From positions 310,001-374,000 of the forward strand of contig NZ_FRCY01000002.1 in assembly GCF_900143075.1 (NCBI RefSeq): a stretch of 64,000 bases of DNA, read 5' to 3'. Below, one piece after another: positions 45,001-52,645 of this stretch; positions within the stretch are counted from its first letter, which is position 1, and every line of letters starts with the position of its first letter. A program made the position numbers and the translations under genes. The notes beneath the pieces are model-generated. The model worked only from the letters and a program-made list of their open reading frames with translations. It did not search any database and was not told the DNA's origin. This stretch comes from Cyclobacterium lianum. Its GTDB lineage: Bacteria > Bacteroidota > Bacteroidia > Cytophagales > Cyclobacteriaceae.

Positions 45001-45086
45001 TCATCCTTAAAGAAAAAAGGAACGGCTGCCAATACCAGCAAAAGCAGTGTGAAAAGGGCGAAAATGACAAACAGAAACTTTTTCAT
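42084..45086 (-). CDS. AsmA-family protein (bridge-like lipid transport type)
   Basis: The 1000-residue protein has one N-terminal transmembrane helix (about 4-26), then a very long beta-rich repeated periplasmic region in which units similar to LEDMELKGKLAIDIDAAGRYDS recur (about 400 and 515). An AsmA C-terminal domain precedes a charged coiled coil (about 925-985). AsmA proteins span the periplasm and are thought to carry phospholipids to the outer membrane. The TamB/YhdP group is the alternative. The gene is monocistronic, with a minus-strand TATTTTTG box at 45175-45182, 90 bases upstream. Confidence 0.87.
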   Translation of the reverse strand: MKKFLFVIFALFTLLLLVLAAVPFFFKDEIFNKLDQELAKTVNAQVYYDRDQINLSVFSNFPNLTAGMGDFGIRGNEPFQNDTLVHLGRMQVDLDIWSVIFDDNPSLKGIHLIDGEIYVKVLEDGRANYDIMYDSAQEADTTTTPSAFQLGIDLIEVQNLDFIYDDRSLDYLMILAEMNLEGSGDFTTAVYDLDLSGEGNIVNVNYEGVEYLAAKRITIDSKVNVNLDEMRFGVENASLSLNEFGFGIDGYLAMPEDEIEIDASFLGENNDFRSVLSLVPGIYSESFADLTTSGEMDFSGVVRGVYSEQSFPGFQFNLKIADGMFQYPELPRPVQHVNMDLAVLNESGKLDETSINLSKFSLEFGNQPLIGSFRLENLVDYEMEAKLKGNLDLMEITSIFPLEDMELKGKLAIDIDAAGRYDSLTSEIPRVEAAMNLADGYIKSTAYPAPIADINVKAAASNTSGQMKDFTFDVSSFGFELEQETITGKLLLSDLEALNYDFSIHGAVDLKKMASILPLEEMVLEGRLQADIDANGSYEAIERNRFGELATEGELQVADFYFSDLDYPQGVRIHDARMEFSPQYIQLSSMDGRLGKSPIEASGQLSNYMAYLFGESGQELRADLSINSANFDVNEWMTDTEDAAPDTTSLELIALPADIDFKMRVKADRITYDNLTLEDASGSIHLKDEVLRLEGFQTRTLGGTMAFDGSYNTRDILHPSFDMSLDISSLGIQEAFQSFVTVRAFAPVAQHVTGNFSTRFSFSGLLGQDMMPVLSSLDGKGLVRLAETAIKDSPLIKGITSITNLNETATIRLKPLNISAEIVDGMLNIAPFELQLWDYPARIQGSTGFDGRISYLVSVDVPASKLGSQVNNLVAGAVGTDLSNTSIPLAFNIGGTYSRPEVRLAAADNLETYLTNALKNRLSSEKENVQEQIAAEFKAREDSLKQEISEKARVARDSVEKQAEKLVEESKEKAVEEVKSLLKGFTNRNRTPEKTPPDPE

Positions 45087-45174
45087 AAATAAAATATTGA
45101 GCTAAAAATGAACATACCTTGACTCTTGCAGGGTATACGTATACGCCGCAGCAAGGGATATGATTATTTGATCA

Positions 45175-45182
45175 CAAAAATA
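45175..45182 (-). promoter_or_regulatory. -7 promoter box for the AsmA gene
   Basis: TATTTTTG on the minus strand fits TAnnTTTG exactly, about 90 bases before the ATG at 45086. A 12-bp palindrome GTATACGTATAC lies in the leader at 45133-45144. Confidence 0.4.
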
Positions 45183-45235
45183 ATACCGATCACAAATTGA
45201 AAGGGGACATGACGAAAAAGTTCGATAAAATAATG

Positions 45236-45844
45236 TCAGACCGACATCAGGCGGAAATGACAATCTCCGGATTTGGCCATTGAGATCTCTCTGCTCAGGT
45301 GATACACTGCTTCCAGCAAGCAGGCATTTTTGATCATTCCCGCATCTATCGCCTTAAAGCCTATCAATTCAATCAGTTTTTTCAACAACATCTTGTCCTT
45401 GGGATTATCTCCACAGAAATAGGTTTCCTTTATCAGTTCAAGCGGGTCCGATTTGGGATATTCCAAGCCAAGATTGTTAAATGCTTTGTAAATCCGCTGA
45501 TATCCGGTATGGTTCCGGATATAGGTAGTGTTGCAATCCAGACTTTCGTCATGGACACCGTTCGTACTATCGATATATAACTTGTCTGGCGAACCGTATT
45601 GTTTCAGGTAATCACAAACAACAGGTAAAAATTCATTTTCACAACAGATGATAACGACATCTGAGGCAGAAATGGCATCTGCATAATTCAGCACGTAATG
45701 GTTCTGCATTTTAAGAATTTTCCACTCCACTTTTCTGGTACTGAAACCTTCCCGCACACCGAACACTACATCCATTCCTCTGCCGATAAACTTGTTACCC
45801 AAATTGGTCGCCAGATTTGTACCTCCTAAAATTCCTATATTCAT
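45236..45844 (-). CDS. Rossmann-fold NADP oxidoreductase, F420-dependent type
   Basis: The N-terminal GILGGTNLATNLGNKFIGRG is the dinucleotide-binding loop (GxGxxxx-type with a glycine-rich turn) of the NADP oxidoreductase, coenzyme F420-dependent family. The beta-alpha pattern continues with SDVVIICCENEFLPVV near 60-75 and LYIDSTNG near 88. The length of 202 residues is normal. Family members reduce F420 or a different small substrate, but F420 is not expected in Bacteroidota, so the actual substrate is unknown. It stands alone between AsmA and the IMPase operon. Confidence 0.78.
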   Translation of the reverse strand: MNIGILGGTNLATNLGNKFIGRGMDVVFGVREGFSTRKVEWKILKMQNHYVLNYADAISASDVVIICCENEFLPVVCDYLKQYGSPDKLYIDSTNGVHDESLDCNTTYIRNHTGYQRIYKAFNNLGLEYPKSDPLELIKETYFCGDNPKDKMLLKKLIELIGFKAIDAGMIKNACLLEAVYHLSREISMAKSGDCHFRLMSV

Positions 45845-45965
45845 CTTAATAAATTGTTAAATTGATTCGCAGCAATCAACGTTTATTTTGTAAGTCCTGG
45901 CTGGGGTAGAACTGGGTGATCAGCTTGTTAAATTGTCTGCTTTTTATAAGTATATGAAAGCTAAC

Positions 45966-45973
45966 CAAATATA
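45966..45973 (-). promoter_or_regulatory. -7 promoter box upstream of the F420-type oxidoreductase
   Basis: TATATTTG on the minus strand fits TAnnTTTG exactly, about 120 bases before the ATG at 45844. Confidence 0.4.
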
Positions 45974-46069
45974 GCGAAAATACAAATTATTTTTTCACAG
46001 ACGAAATATATTTTTTCAAATTACCTTTTTTGCATTTAATCCCCGTTGTATTTGCTCAAATCTTTCTTT

Positions 46070-46864
46070 CTATAATACAAAATATGTTCTGACCGCATCA
46101 AGCAAAGGCTCGTGAATCTTTTTATTGCTCGCCAGAATTTGCCCACCGAATACATAATTATCTCCACCTTTGAAATCGGTCACCATTCCACCGGCCTGTT
46201 GCACAATAAGGGTTCCTGCTGCTACATCATAAGACTGCAGGTTGTATTCCAGATATCCCTCCACCCTGCCGCAAGCCACGTAGCAAAGATCTACTGCGGC
46301 AGATCCCAGGCGTCGAAGTCCGTGCGAATTTTTGAGAAAATACTTGAGCAGATCCAGATAATTGTCTGTCTTCCCCCCATCATCGTACGGAAATCCGGTA
46401 GCCAGCAGACTATTTGCCAGATTCTCAGGAGAACTTACCTGGATGGGAGTGCCATTAAGCGTGGACACTGACCCCTTGCTTGCTACGAAACACTCGTCCA
46501 GATTAATTTCGTAGACTACCCCGGCCAGTATTTCTGAAGGACTTGCCAGTGCGATCGAAACCGCATATACCGGAATACCATGCACAAAATTGGTGGTTCC
46601 ATCCAGCGGATCTACAATCCAGGTAAGATCGCGCTCATCCCTTGCCCGTGTACCCTCTTCAGTAATAAAACCAGCTTCCGGAAGTATTTGGCCAAGGCCT
46701 TTGACAATAAATTCTTCTGCGCCTTTATCCACATAAGATACCAGGTCGTTAAAGCCCTTCTGTTCTACTTGTTGAATATCGAAATTCCGTGCTTCTTTAC
46801 GGATAAATGAACCCGCCTCTTTAGCAAGCTCCGCCATCTGGCGGGTGATCGTTTGCAATTCCAT
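46070..46864 (-). CDS. Inositol monophosphatase family protein
   Basis: The 264-residue enzyme has the family metal motifs: the glutamate of EEGTR near 70, WIVDPLDGTTNFVHG near 82-96 and the C-terminal WDxAAG-type motif, here SYDVAAGTLIV near 214. Members dephosphorylate inositol phosphate or related sugars. E. coli SuhB also binds RNA polymerase. It is the last gene of a four-gene operon after rsmI (5 bases apart). The substrate is not determined. Confidence 0.92.
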   Translation of the reverse strand: MELQTITRQMAELAKEAGSFIRKEARNFDIQQVEQKGFNDLVSYVDKGAEEFIVKGLGQILPEAGFITEEGTRARDERDLTWIVDPLDGTTNFVHGIPVYAVSIALASPSEILAGVVYEINLDECFVASKGSVSTLNGTPIQVSSPENLANSLLATGFPYDDGGKTDNYLDLLKYFLKNSHGLRRLGSAAVDLCYVACGRVEGYLEYNLQSYDVAAGTLIVQQAGGMVTDFKGGDNYVFGGQILASNKKIHEPLLDAVRTYFVL

Positions 46865-46869
46865 AATTT

Positions 46870-47553
46870 CTATTTTCCAGCCACTGTTAGTACGATTTCG
46901 CCCTTCAGGATATGCTCCTGATAATAAGTCAACAATTCAGATAAGCTTCCCCTGATGTTTTCCTCATGTATTTTGGTTAGTTCCCTGCTTACGCAGGCCT
47001 GCCTTTCCGGACCCAGTACTTCAGCAAGTTGTTGCAGGGTTTTGATCAGCCGGTAAGGTGACTCATAAAACACCATGGTACGATGCTCTTCTGCCAACGC
47101 CTCTATCCTGGTTTTCCTGCCTTTTTTATGGGGCAGAAATCCCTCGAATACAAACCTGTCGTTTGGCAGTCCGGAATTGACAAGTGCCGGAATAATGGCT
47201 GTAGCTCCCGGCAAACTGCATACTTCATAGCCCGAAGCAATGCATTCCCTCACCAATAAAAAACCAGGATCCGATATTCCGGGGGTGCCTGCGTCTGTAA
47301 CCAGAGCGAATACCGTGCCTTCCTTCATTCTATCCAGAATCCTTGAAAGGCTTTTGTGTTCGTTGTGGATGTGATAACTTTCCAGGGGCTTCCTGATGTC
47401 GAAATGTTTCAGCAATTTCCCCGAGGTCCGGGTGTCTTCCGCCAAAATGATGTCTGCGGCCTTCAGTACCTCCAGTGCCCTGAGGGTGATATCGCCCAGG
47501 TTACCTATGGGTGTAGGCACCAAATACAGCCGGGCTGCAATCTGCTCATCCAT
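46870..47553 (-). CDS. rsmI: 16S rRNA (cytidine-1402-2'-O)-methyltransferase RsmI
   Basis: RsmI adds the 2'-O-methyl group to C1402 in the decoding site with SAM. The start LYLVPTPIGNLGDITLRALEVL and the SAM-binding GTPGISDPG near 89 identify it. At 227 residues it ends where E. coli RsmI (286) continues into a small C-terminal domain, so it is the short form. Its start overlaps the stop of the pterin dehydratase gene by one base. Confidence 0.94.
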   Translation of the reverse strand: MDEQIAARLYLVPTPIGNLGDITLRALEVLKAADIILAEDTRTSGKLLKHFDIRKPLESYHIHNEHKSLSRILDRMKEGTVFALVTDAGTPGISDPGFLLVRECIASGYEVCSLPGATAIIPALVNSGLPNDRFVFEGFLPHKKGRKTRIEALAEEHRTMVFYESPYRLIKTLQQLAEVLGPERQACVSRELTKIHEENIRGSLSELLTYYQEHILKGEIVLTVAGK

Positions 47554-47783
47554 CAGGTCAGCTCATCTATAGCTCTGGCCAATTTTCTATCCTTATCCGT
47601 AATGGTATTCCCCTTATCGTGGGTGGTCAATTCTATACTAACCTTATTGTAGACATTGCTCCAATTTGGATGATGACCGTGGGATTCTGCCAGAAAAGCA
47701 ACCCTGGTCATAAAAGCAAAGGCTTCCGTAAAATCTTTAAATTCAAAAGTTTGTGTGAGTTTGTTATTATTTTCTTTCCACAT
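47553..47783 (-). CDS. 4a-hydroxytetrahydrobiopterin (pterin-4a-carbinolamine) dehydratase
   Basis: The 76-residue protein has the active-site pattern of PCD/PhhB: AESHGHHPNWSNVYNKV, with its paired histidines near 34-37, and THDKGNTITDKD near 53-64. The enzyme regenerates pterin cofactor after aromatic amino acid hydroxylation. No hydroxylase gene is visible here, so in this genome it may serve another pterin. It is translationally coupled to rsmI. Confidence 0.88.
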   Translation of the reverse strand: MWKENNNKLTQTFEFKDFTEAFAFMTRVAFLAESHGHHPNWSNVYNKVSIELTTHDKGNTITDKDRKLARAIDELT

Positions 47784-47795
47784 AATAATTTTATT

Positions 47796-48062
47796 TTAAA
47801 GTGAGATGACCCCTTCGATCTTAGCTGCTTCTTCATACACATCAATTATAGACTGGCTATCCGGCATCATGGCCTTAATGGTAGCACTGACATATTTGCC
47901 CCTGGAAGAGCTTTTCAAGGTCATTTCATTGTTGGGCAGCAAGGCGGCGATTTCCCCTTCCTTGCCATTCGGTACGATAAATTTAAACATGTACAAGGCA
48001 GGAAAACTATTTTGATCTTCCAGCTTTTCTTTAAATGCCACGGTGTCAAAGTTTCTTTCCAT
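47796..48062 (-). CDS. DUF493 (YbeD-like) protein
   Basis: The 88-residue protein has the alpha/beta ACT-like fold of DUF493, with FPALYMFKFIVPN near 20 and the second half SSSRGKYVSATIKAMM near 52-67. YbeD in E. coli lies next to lipB, but its function is not known. The ATG at 48062 is preferred over a TTG five codons earlier. It begins the PCD-rsmI-IMPase operon, 12 bases ahead of PCD, just beyond the terminator of the PpiD gene. Confidence 0.82.
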   Translation of the reverse strand: MERNFDTVAFKEKLEDQNSFPALYMFKFIVPNGKEGEIAALLPNNEMTLKSSSRGKYVSATIKAMMPDSQSIIDVYEEAAKIEGVISL

Positions 48063-48106
48063 ATAGGTTTTAACCAAAATTTACCGAAATTAAATCCATA
48101 AAAACC

Positions 48107-48140
48107 AAAAAATCCCATTCTTCAGCAGAATGGGATTTTT
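48107..48140 (-). terminator. Intrinsic terminator downstream of the PpiD-like gene
   Basis: AAAATCCCATTC (48109-48120) pairs perfectly with GAATGGGATTTT (48128-48139) over a seven-base loop, with T runs on either strand. It follows the stop of the PpiD-like gene at 48163 and separates it from DUF493. Confidence 0.9.
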
Positions 48141-48162
48141 GTTCACAGTATCCAGGTATCAA

Positions 48163-50277
48163 TCAGAAGAATTTATACCGGTAATCCTTTACACCGGCAA
48201 GCTCTTCCATGGCCATCATGATCATGTATGAGGTTCGCTGGGATGCATTGTTGGTTATCTCATTTTGATAGCGGGTATAGTCAGCAATTTCCGGAGCAGG
48301 AATTTTACTGTTCAACTCCGCTACAATCACTCCGATATCTTCCTGAATGGGCGCTGTTTTTTCGCCGGATTCCTCCAGACCAAATATCGCACCAATGGCT
48401 TTTGGTGCAAAACCGACCCCTGGTAAGGTGCTGGCATTTAATCTCAAATCGGGAGTGGAACCGATGGTCGCATCCGGGAAGACTTCCTTTATGGCTTCAA
48501 AGGTCTCCAGTCCATCTATTTTGCCTTTGATATAAGCTGCCTTTTTATCATTTCGTAACTCAAGTGTAGCTTGCGCCTTTATTTCCGGATTATTGATACT
48601 ACCATCGCCTTCTTCGGTTTTACTCGCCAGTAAAGCCACCACATAGGCATCGTCCAGCTCAAAAACATCAGAAACCTTCCCGACGGAAGCATCATTAAAT
48701 GCCCATCGCACTATTTCCCTGGCTCCAGACATGTTATTCAGCGATCTGGAAGTGGGGCCCACATTGGTTGCTGTCAAGACGTTATACCCTTCTTTTTCCG
48801 CATTGGAAGTAAAGGTAGCAGGATTGCTGGAATTTGCCGCAAAAAAGTCAGCATTACGGAACACATCATTCCGGGTGACATCGCTGGCAATTAAATCCAA
48901 CTCCAGGACCGCAACTTTACGGGTGAGCGTTTCCTGCAATTCGGTCACTTTGATAATGTGGAAGCCGTACTCTGTCTCTACCAAACGGTTGATGACACCG
49001 GTAGTATTGGCTTCAAAAACAGCGTCTGCAAATTCGGTAACGAAATCATCTCTGTAAAACCAACCCAGATCACCACCGCGCTGAGAAGTGGCATCCTGCC
49101 CATACTGAGCCGCTGCCACCTCAAAATTGCCTGTTTCGTTGACTTCATCCAGCACATCCTGAGCTTGCTGTCTTACCTGCTCTTTGGCCTCATCGGACAT
49201 GCCTTCAGTGCTGAGCAGGATATGACTGGCCCTCATTCTGGGATCGCCCTCAAAGCGATCTGTGATCTTGTAAGCCACGTAGCTCGATGTGTTGCTTAAA
49301 AAAGGTCCGTATACTTCCCCTGGTTCAGGGTTTTCCACATTATTGGTAAGGTTCTGAGGAAGCGGATCTCCGGGGTTTATCCGGACAAAAGGATTTTGTG
49401 CTTCCGAATTTCTGACTACAAAAGCGGAATCATTATTGGTTTCCCTCAGCTCTGCAATGAGTCCGTTGATCTGCTCCAGGGTGGCAGCGGAATCCTCGGC
49501 GCTGGGGTGAAGCGGAAACCGTACATACCTCAATCCTCTACTTTCGCCGACTTTAAACCGCTCCTGATTATCGCTGATGTAGGACCTGATGTCTTGATCA
49601 CTTACCTGTACAAGGGAATCTGCTACCGAATAATAGGGGATATGGATATGCCTTACGTCCGCAATGGTATTGGCCGCCTGGTGTTGTAAACGGGCTTCAG
49701 CAGTGGTGGCATATTCGGACACTGCCAGCATATTGTCATACTTGATCCTGAGTCGGGAATCAGCAAACATTTTTTCCTGCTGTGCCCAGAATGCCTGTTG
49801 TTGGGGATCAGCGTTTTCCAGGGACTGCAGAAAGGTAATCAATTGCTCCCTGTCAAATTCCCCCGTCTGGGGATTGGTAAGTTGATTGCGTAGCTGGCCG
49901 ATAATATTTTTGCCCTGCACCATATCTACCAGCTCCTCATCAGACACCTGCATGCCCAGCTCCTCATATTGTGCAGCAAAGATCCGTTCGACGATCAATG
50001 CCTGCCAGGCCTGATCCCGGATGCTTGACAGCTCGCTTTCAGAGGGGTTTCTTCCTGTGTTTTGCTGAAACCTCAGTTTGGTCTCTTCAATCTTCTGTAC
50101 ATATTCCTCATATGAAATATCCTCTCCCGCAATCTCTCCCACGGTGTTTCGGCCAGAACCCAAAATCATCGAATTCGGGCCCAAAATATCTCCTCCTACT
50201 AAAAAGAAAATCAGTCCCACAGCGATCACACCGATCGCTAGACCTGTTCTTTGTCTAATTTGTTTTATTAATGCCAT
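48163..50277 (-). CDS. PpiD-like periplasmic chaperone/peptidyl-prolyl isomerase
   Basis: The 704-residue protein has one N-terminal transmembrane helix (about 13-32, after MALIKQIRQRTG) that anchors it in the inner membrane. A SurA-N-like chaperone region follows to about 230. A parvulin rotamase domain lies near 340-445 (MRASHILLSTEG and RGGDLGWFYRDDFV, then TEYGFHIIKV). A second, divergent C-terminal region follows. PpiD helps newly exported proteins fold. It is transcribed alone after CorC and ended by the terminator at 48107-48140. Confidence 0.93.
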   Translation of the reverse strand: MALIKQIRQRTGLAIGVIAVGLIFFLVGGDILGPNSMILGSGRNTVGEIAGEDISYEEYVQKIEETKLRFQQNTGRNPSESELSSIRDQAWQALIVERIFAAQYEELGMQVSDEELVDMVQGKNIIGQLRNQLTNPQTGEFDREQLITFLQSLENADPQQQAFWAQQEKMFADSRLRIKYDNMLAVSEYATTAEARLQHQAANTIADVRHIHIPYYSVADSLVQVSDQDIRSYISDNQERFKVGESRGLRYVRFPLHPSAEDSAATLEQINGLIAELRETNNDSAFVVRNSEAQNPFVRINPGDPLPQNLTNNVENPEPGEVYGPFLSNTSSYVAYKITDRFEGDPRMRASHILLSTEGMSDEAKEQVRQQAQDVLDEVNETGNFEVAAAQYGQDATSQRGGDLGWFYRDDFVTEFADAVFEANTTGVINRLVETEYGFHIIKVTELQETLTRKVAVLELDLIASDVTRNDVFRNADFFAANSSNPATFTSNAEKEGYNVLTATNVGPTSRSLNNMSGAREIVRWAFNDASVGKVSDVFELDDAYVVALLASKTEEGDGSINNPEIKAQATLELRNDKKAAYIKGKIDGLETFEAIKEVFPDATIGSTPDLRLNASTLPGVGFAPKAIGAIFGLEESGEKTAPIQEDIGVIVAELNSKIPAPEIADYTRYQNEITNNASQRTSYMIMMAMEELAGVKDYRYKFF

Positions 50278-50371
50278 TCTCCTGTTTTTTGAAGTGTCGC
50301 AAAATAATTACATATAGTGCTAAATTCAAAATATTACAGCATCTATAAATCAAGTATTTCCGCGACACGGT

Positions 50372-51631
50372 TTATTCAATATTGATACGGATGGTGTCGA
50401 TCCGGTGATCCTGTTTGGAAACTACCGTAAAGGTAAAAGGACCGTAACCCACAGACTCCCCTTTTTGTGGTATACTTTCAGTCAGTGATAAAATGAATCC
50501 TGCCAGGGTCTCAAATTCTCCTTCGGGTAAATTCCAATCGTATTTTTCATTGATATAATCTATCTCATGTCTGGCGCTCAGCAGGTATTCGCTATCAGAT
50601 ACCTTTTGTTCTATCAGGTCATCACTATCATATTCGTCTTCGATTTCACCAAAAATCTCTTCTATAATGTCTTCCATGCTCACGATCCCACTGGTACCAC
50701 CAAACTCATCCACCACCAAAGCCAGGCTTTTCCGCTCTTTGATAAACTGAACCAGCAGTTCATTGGCCAGGGCTGACTCGGGCACAATGATGATCGGGGT
50801 AAGAATATCCTCAATGCTTTTCGGTTTTTTGAAGAGCTCCAGGTGATGGCAGTAGCCAATAACGTCATCGATCGTCTCCTTATAAATGATGATCTTGGAG
50901 TGACCGCTTTCCGCAAAAACTGCCTTCAGATCCGCTATGGGATCCTCTACTTCTACCGCAATGATATCCGTTCGCGGAACCATGCATTCCCTCACCTTGA
51001 CTTTCTTAAAGTCCACAGCGTTGTCAAAAATTTTCGCATCTATGTCCACATCCTCTCCCTTAGGGTCCAGGTAATTCTGGATAAAGCGGTTGAGGTCAGT
51101 GATGGTAAACGCCGGCTTCTCTTCATTATATTCCAATTTGAGTACCCTGACGATCACAAATTTCGAAAGTCCTACCACCAGCCAGACGACGGGATAGAGC
51201 GACACGTAAATCACCACAAACGGAATGGAAAAGAAAGAAAGCAGACTGTTAGGATTAAGAATAAAAATACTCTTGGGTATAAATTCTGCAGTGACCAACA
51301 CGACAAGGGTTGCTATCACTGTCTGCACAATCATCACACCTGCATCCGTATTTAAGGCCTCTGGAAGCAAATAAGCGATGGGAGGACCCAATAAATAGGC
51401 CATAAAAATACCGTAGAGCACCAGGCTAATGGTATTACCCATCAGGGTAGTGCCTATGAACTGACCCGGGTTTTGGATAAAATTGGATAATATTTTACCG
51501 GATATCTTCCCTTGTTTGCTCTGTAATTCGATATGCAGCCGGTTTGCCGAAACAAATGCGATCTCCATGCCCGAAAAAAGCGCGGAGAAAAACAAACTGA
51601 TCAGCACCATTAGCAGATTGTGATCGATCAT
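50372..51631 (-). CDS. CNNM/CorC-type transporter with CBS domains
   Basis: The order is DUF21 membrane domain (about 1-190, four hydrophobic segments, SALFSGMEIAFVSANRL near 17-33), a CBS pair (about 205-325, with VPRTDIIAVEVEDPIADL) and the C-terminal CorC_HlyC domain (to 419). Members export Mg2+ or protect against cobalt and are also seen as hemolysin homologues, a name without support here. The start overlaps the stop of the small membrane protein by four bases, so the two are coupled. Confidence 0.92.
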   Translation of the reverse strand: MIDHNLLMVLISLFFSALFSGMEIAFVSANRLHIELQSKQGKISGKILSNFIQNPGQFIGTTLMGNTISLVLYGIFMAYLLGPPIAYLLPEALNTDAGVMIVQTVIATLVVLVTAEFIPKSIFILNPNSLLSFFSIPFVVIYVSLYPVVWLVVGLSKFVIVRVLKLEYNEEKPAFTITDLNRFIQNYLDPKGEDVDIDAKIFDNAVDFKKVKVRECMVPRTDIIAVEVEDPIADLKAVFAESGHSKIIIYKETIDDVIGYCHHLELFKKPKSIEDILTPIIIVPESALANELLVQFIKERKSLALVVDEFGGTSGIVSMEDIIEEIFGEIEDEYDSDDLIEQKVSDSEYLLSARHEIDYINEKYDWNLPEGEFETLAGFILSLTESIPQKGESVGYGPFTFTVVSKQDHRIDTIRINIE

Positions 51632-51843
51632 CTGTTTCTATTCCGTTTTTTCTTACCTGGCTTTTCCTGAGCCTTTTCCGATTCCTCCACATCGCGCTTT
51701 CGGTACATGTGCCAGAACAACAAAACTACCGCAAACATAAACAGCGGATAGGAGGCCATAATACCCGCCTTCATGGTAAGGTGGGCACCGATGACGACCA
51801 GGGCTGCCGCCAGTGCCAACAATATGGTACTCGTTATTTTCAT
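51628..51843 (-). CDS. Small two-helix membrane protein of unknown function
   Basis: The 71-residue product has two hydrophobic helices (about 4-25 and 31-48) and a strongly basic tail (KKKRNRNR). I do not recognise a family. It lies 9 bases behind lptC and its stop overlaps the CorC start by four bases, so it is translated as part of an lptC-ORF-corC unit. Confidence 0.72.
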   Translation of the reverse strand: MKITSTILLALAAALVVIGAHLTMKAGIMASYPLFMFAVVLLFWHMYRKRDVEESEKAQEKPGKKKRNRNR

Positions 51844-51852
51844 GTATACCGA

Positions 51853-52446
51853 CTAAAGGACATTATCAATTATTCCTGTCACTTTTTTGAATTTATAATC
51901 ATTAAATCCTTCATCTGCTTCCATTCCCGTGCCTTTGATGACCCTGTCAGGCTCCTCCACAGTTACAAATTTTTCAGTATATATCTTTTTCCTGGCGCGA
52001 TCCCAGAAGAGTTCTTCAGAGGACAGCTTTTGTCCTTTCAGGATATTGTGCACCTGTACATCTCCCTCTCCCCGGTACAAGTTGTTTTTGCGATCGTAAT
52101 AACCACGATCAGCGCGGATGGTGCTACTTAAGGTACCATCTTTTTCAAAGAAATGTATCAAAATACCTTCGGGGAACTCATTGTCTCCATTTCTGAACTC
52201 CAATTGCTTATCGGCCATCAGTTTGGTTCTCACCAAAGCAGAATCACTATGGAGCAACACCATCTGGTGACTGGTGCGAATCGGCCCCTCATAGGTTTCG
52301 AGCTGACTTTTATCGACATCCTCCCGGCATGAAAAAACGCCCGACACAAGCAATAGCAACAATAGACTACCGGTATGGCTAAACGTGAGCTTTAAGCTAC
52401 GGAGTAACCTTCCTTTCTTTCGGACCGAAGCGAATAATCTATGCAT
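51853..52446 (-). CDS. lptC: LPS export protein LptC, lipoprotein-like form
   Basis: LptC is the periplasmic link of the LPS bridge between LptBFG and LptA. The 197-residue protein has a basic N-terminus, a hydrophobic stretch near 27-39 and then FSC, so C40 might carry lipid, whereas E. coli LptC is anchored by a helix. The C-terminal beta-jellyroll carries LEFRNGDNEFPEGILIHFFEKDG and the typical ADRGYYDRKNNLYRGEGDVQV. A -7 box ends 7 bases before the ATG. Confidence 0.87.
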   Translation of the reverse strand: MHRLFASVRKKGRLLRSLKLTFSHTGSLLLLLLVSGVFSCREDVDKSQLETYEGPIRTSHQMVLLHSDSALVRTKLMADKQLEFRNGDNEFPEGILIHFFEKDGTLSSTIRADRGYYDRKNNLYRGEGDVQVHNILKGQKLSSEELFWDRARKKIYTEKFVTVEEPDRVIKGTGMEADEGFNDYKFKKVTGIIDNVL

Positions 52447-52453
52447 ATTGATG

Positions 52454-52461
52454 CAAAGTTA
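52454..52461 (-). promoter_or_regulatory. -7 promoter box for lptC
   Basis: TAACTTTG on the minus strand fits TAnnTTTG exactly and ends 7 bases before the lptC ATG at 52446, so the mRNA is probably leaderless or nearly so. Confidence 0.55.
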
Positions 52462-52578
52462 AGTACAATTTCTAAAGGAACGTCTACTTTGTAAGCATTA
52501 CTGTATCATTTGACGGATAAGATGCCAGAAAGTTTATCCTGACGGCCCGAAATAGGCCGCTCTTTCCGCGAAGCCCAC

Positions 52579-52609
52579 AAAAAAAGGCGGTGAACTACCG
52601 CCTTTTTTT
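52579..52609 (-). terminator. Intrinsic terminator of the coaX operon
   Basis: A 13-bp perfect stem (AAAAAAAGGCGGT at 52579-52591 with 52597-52609) over a five-base loop has seven T at both ends and can act on either strand. It follows the TPR gene stop at 52646. Confidence 0.9.
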
Positions 52610-52645
52610 GTATCGATTGTTGTAAGCCGGATGGCTTAATGCAAC

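Noticed and set aside
50372-51631. Hemolysin, as the CorC/HlyC family is often named
   Set aside because: DUF21, CBS and CorC_HlyC domains point to a cation transporter, and nothing here supports a toxin.
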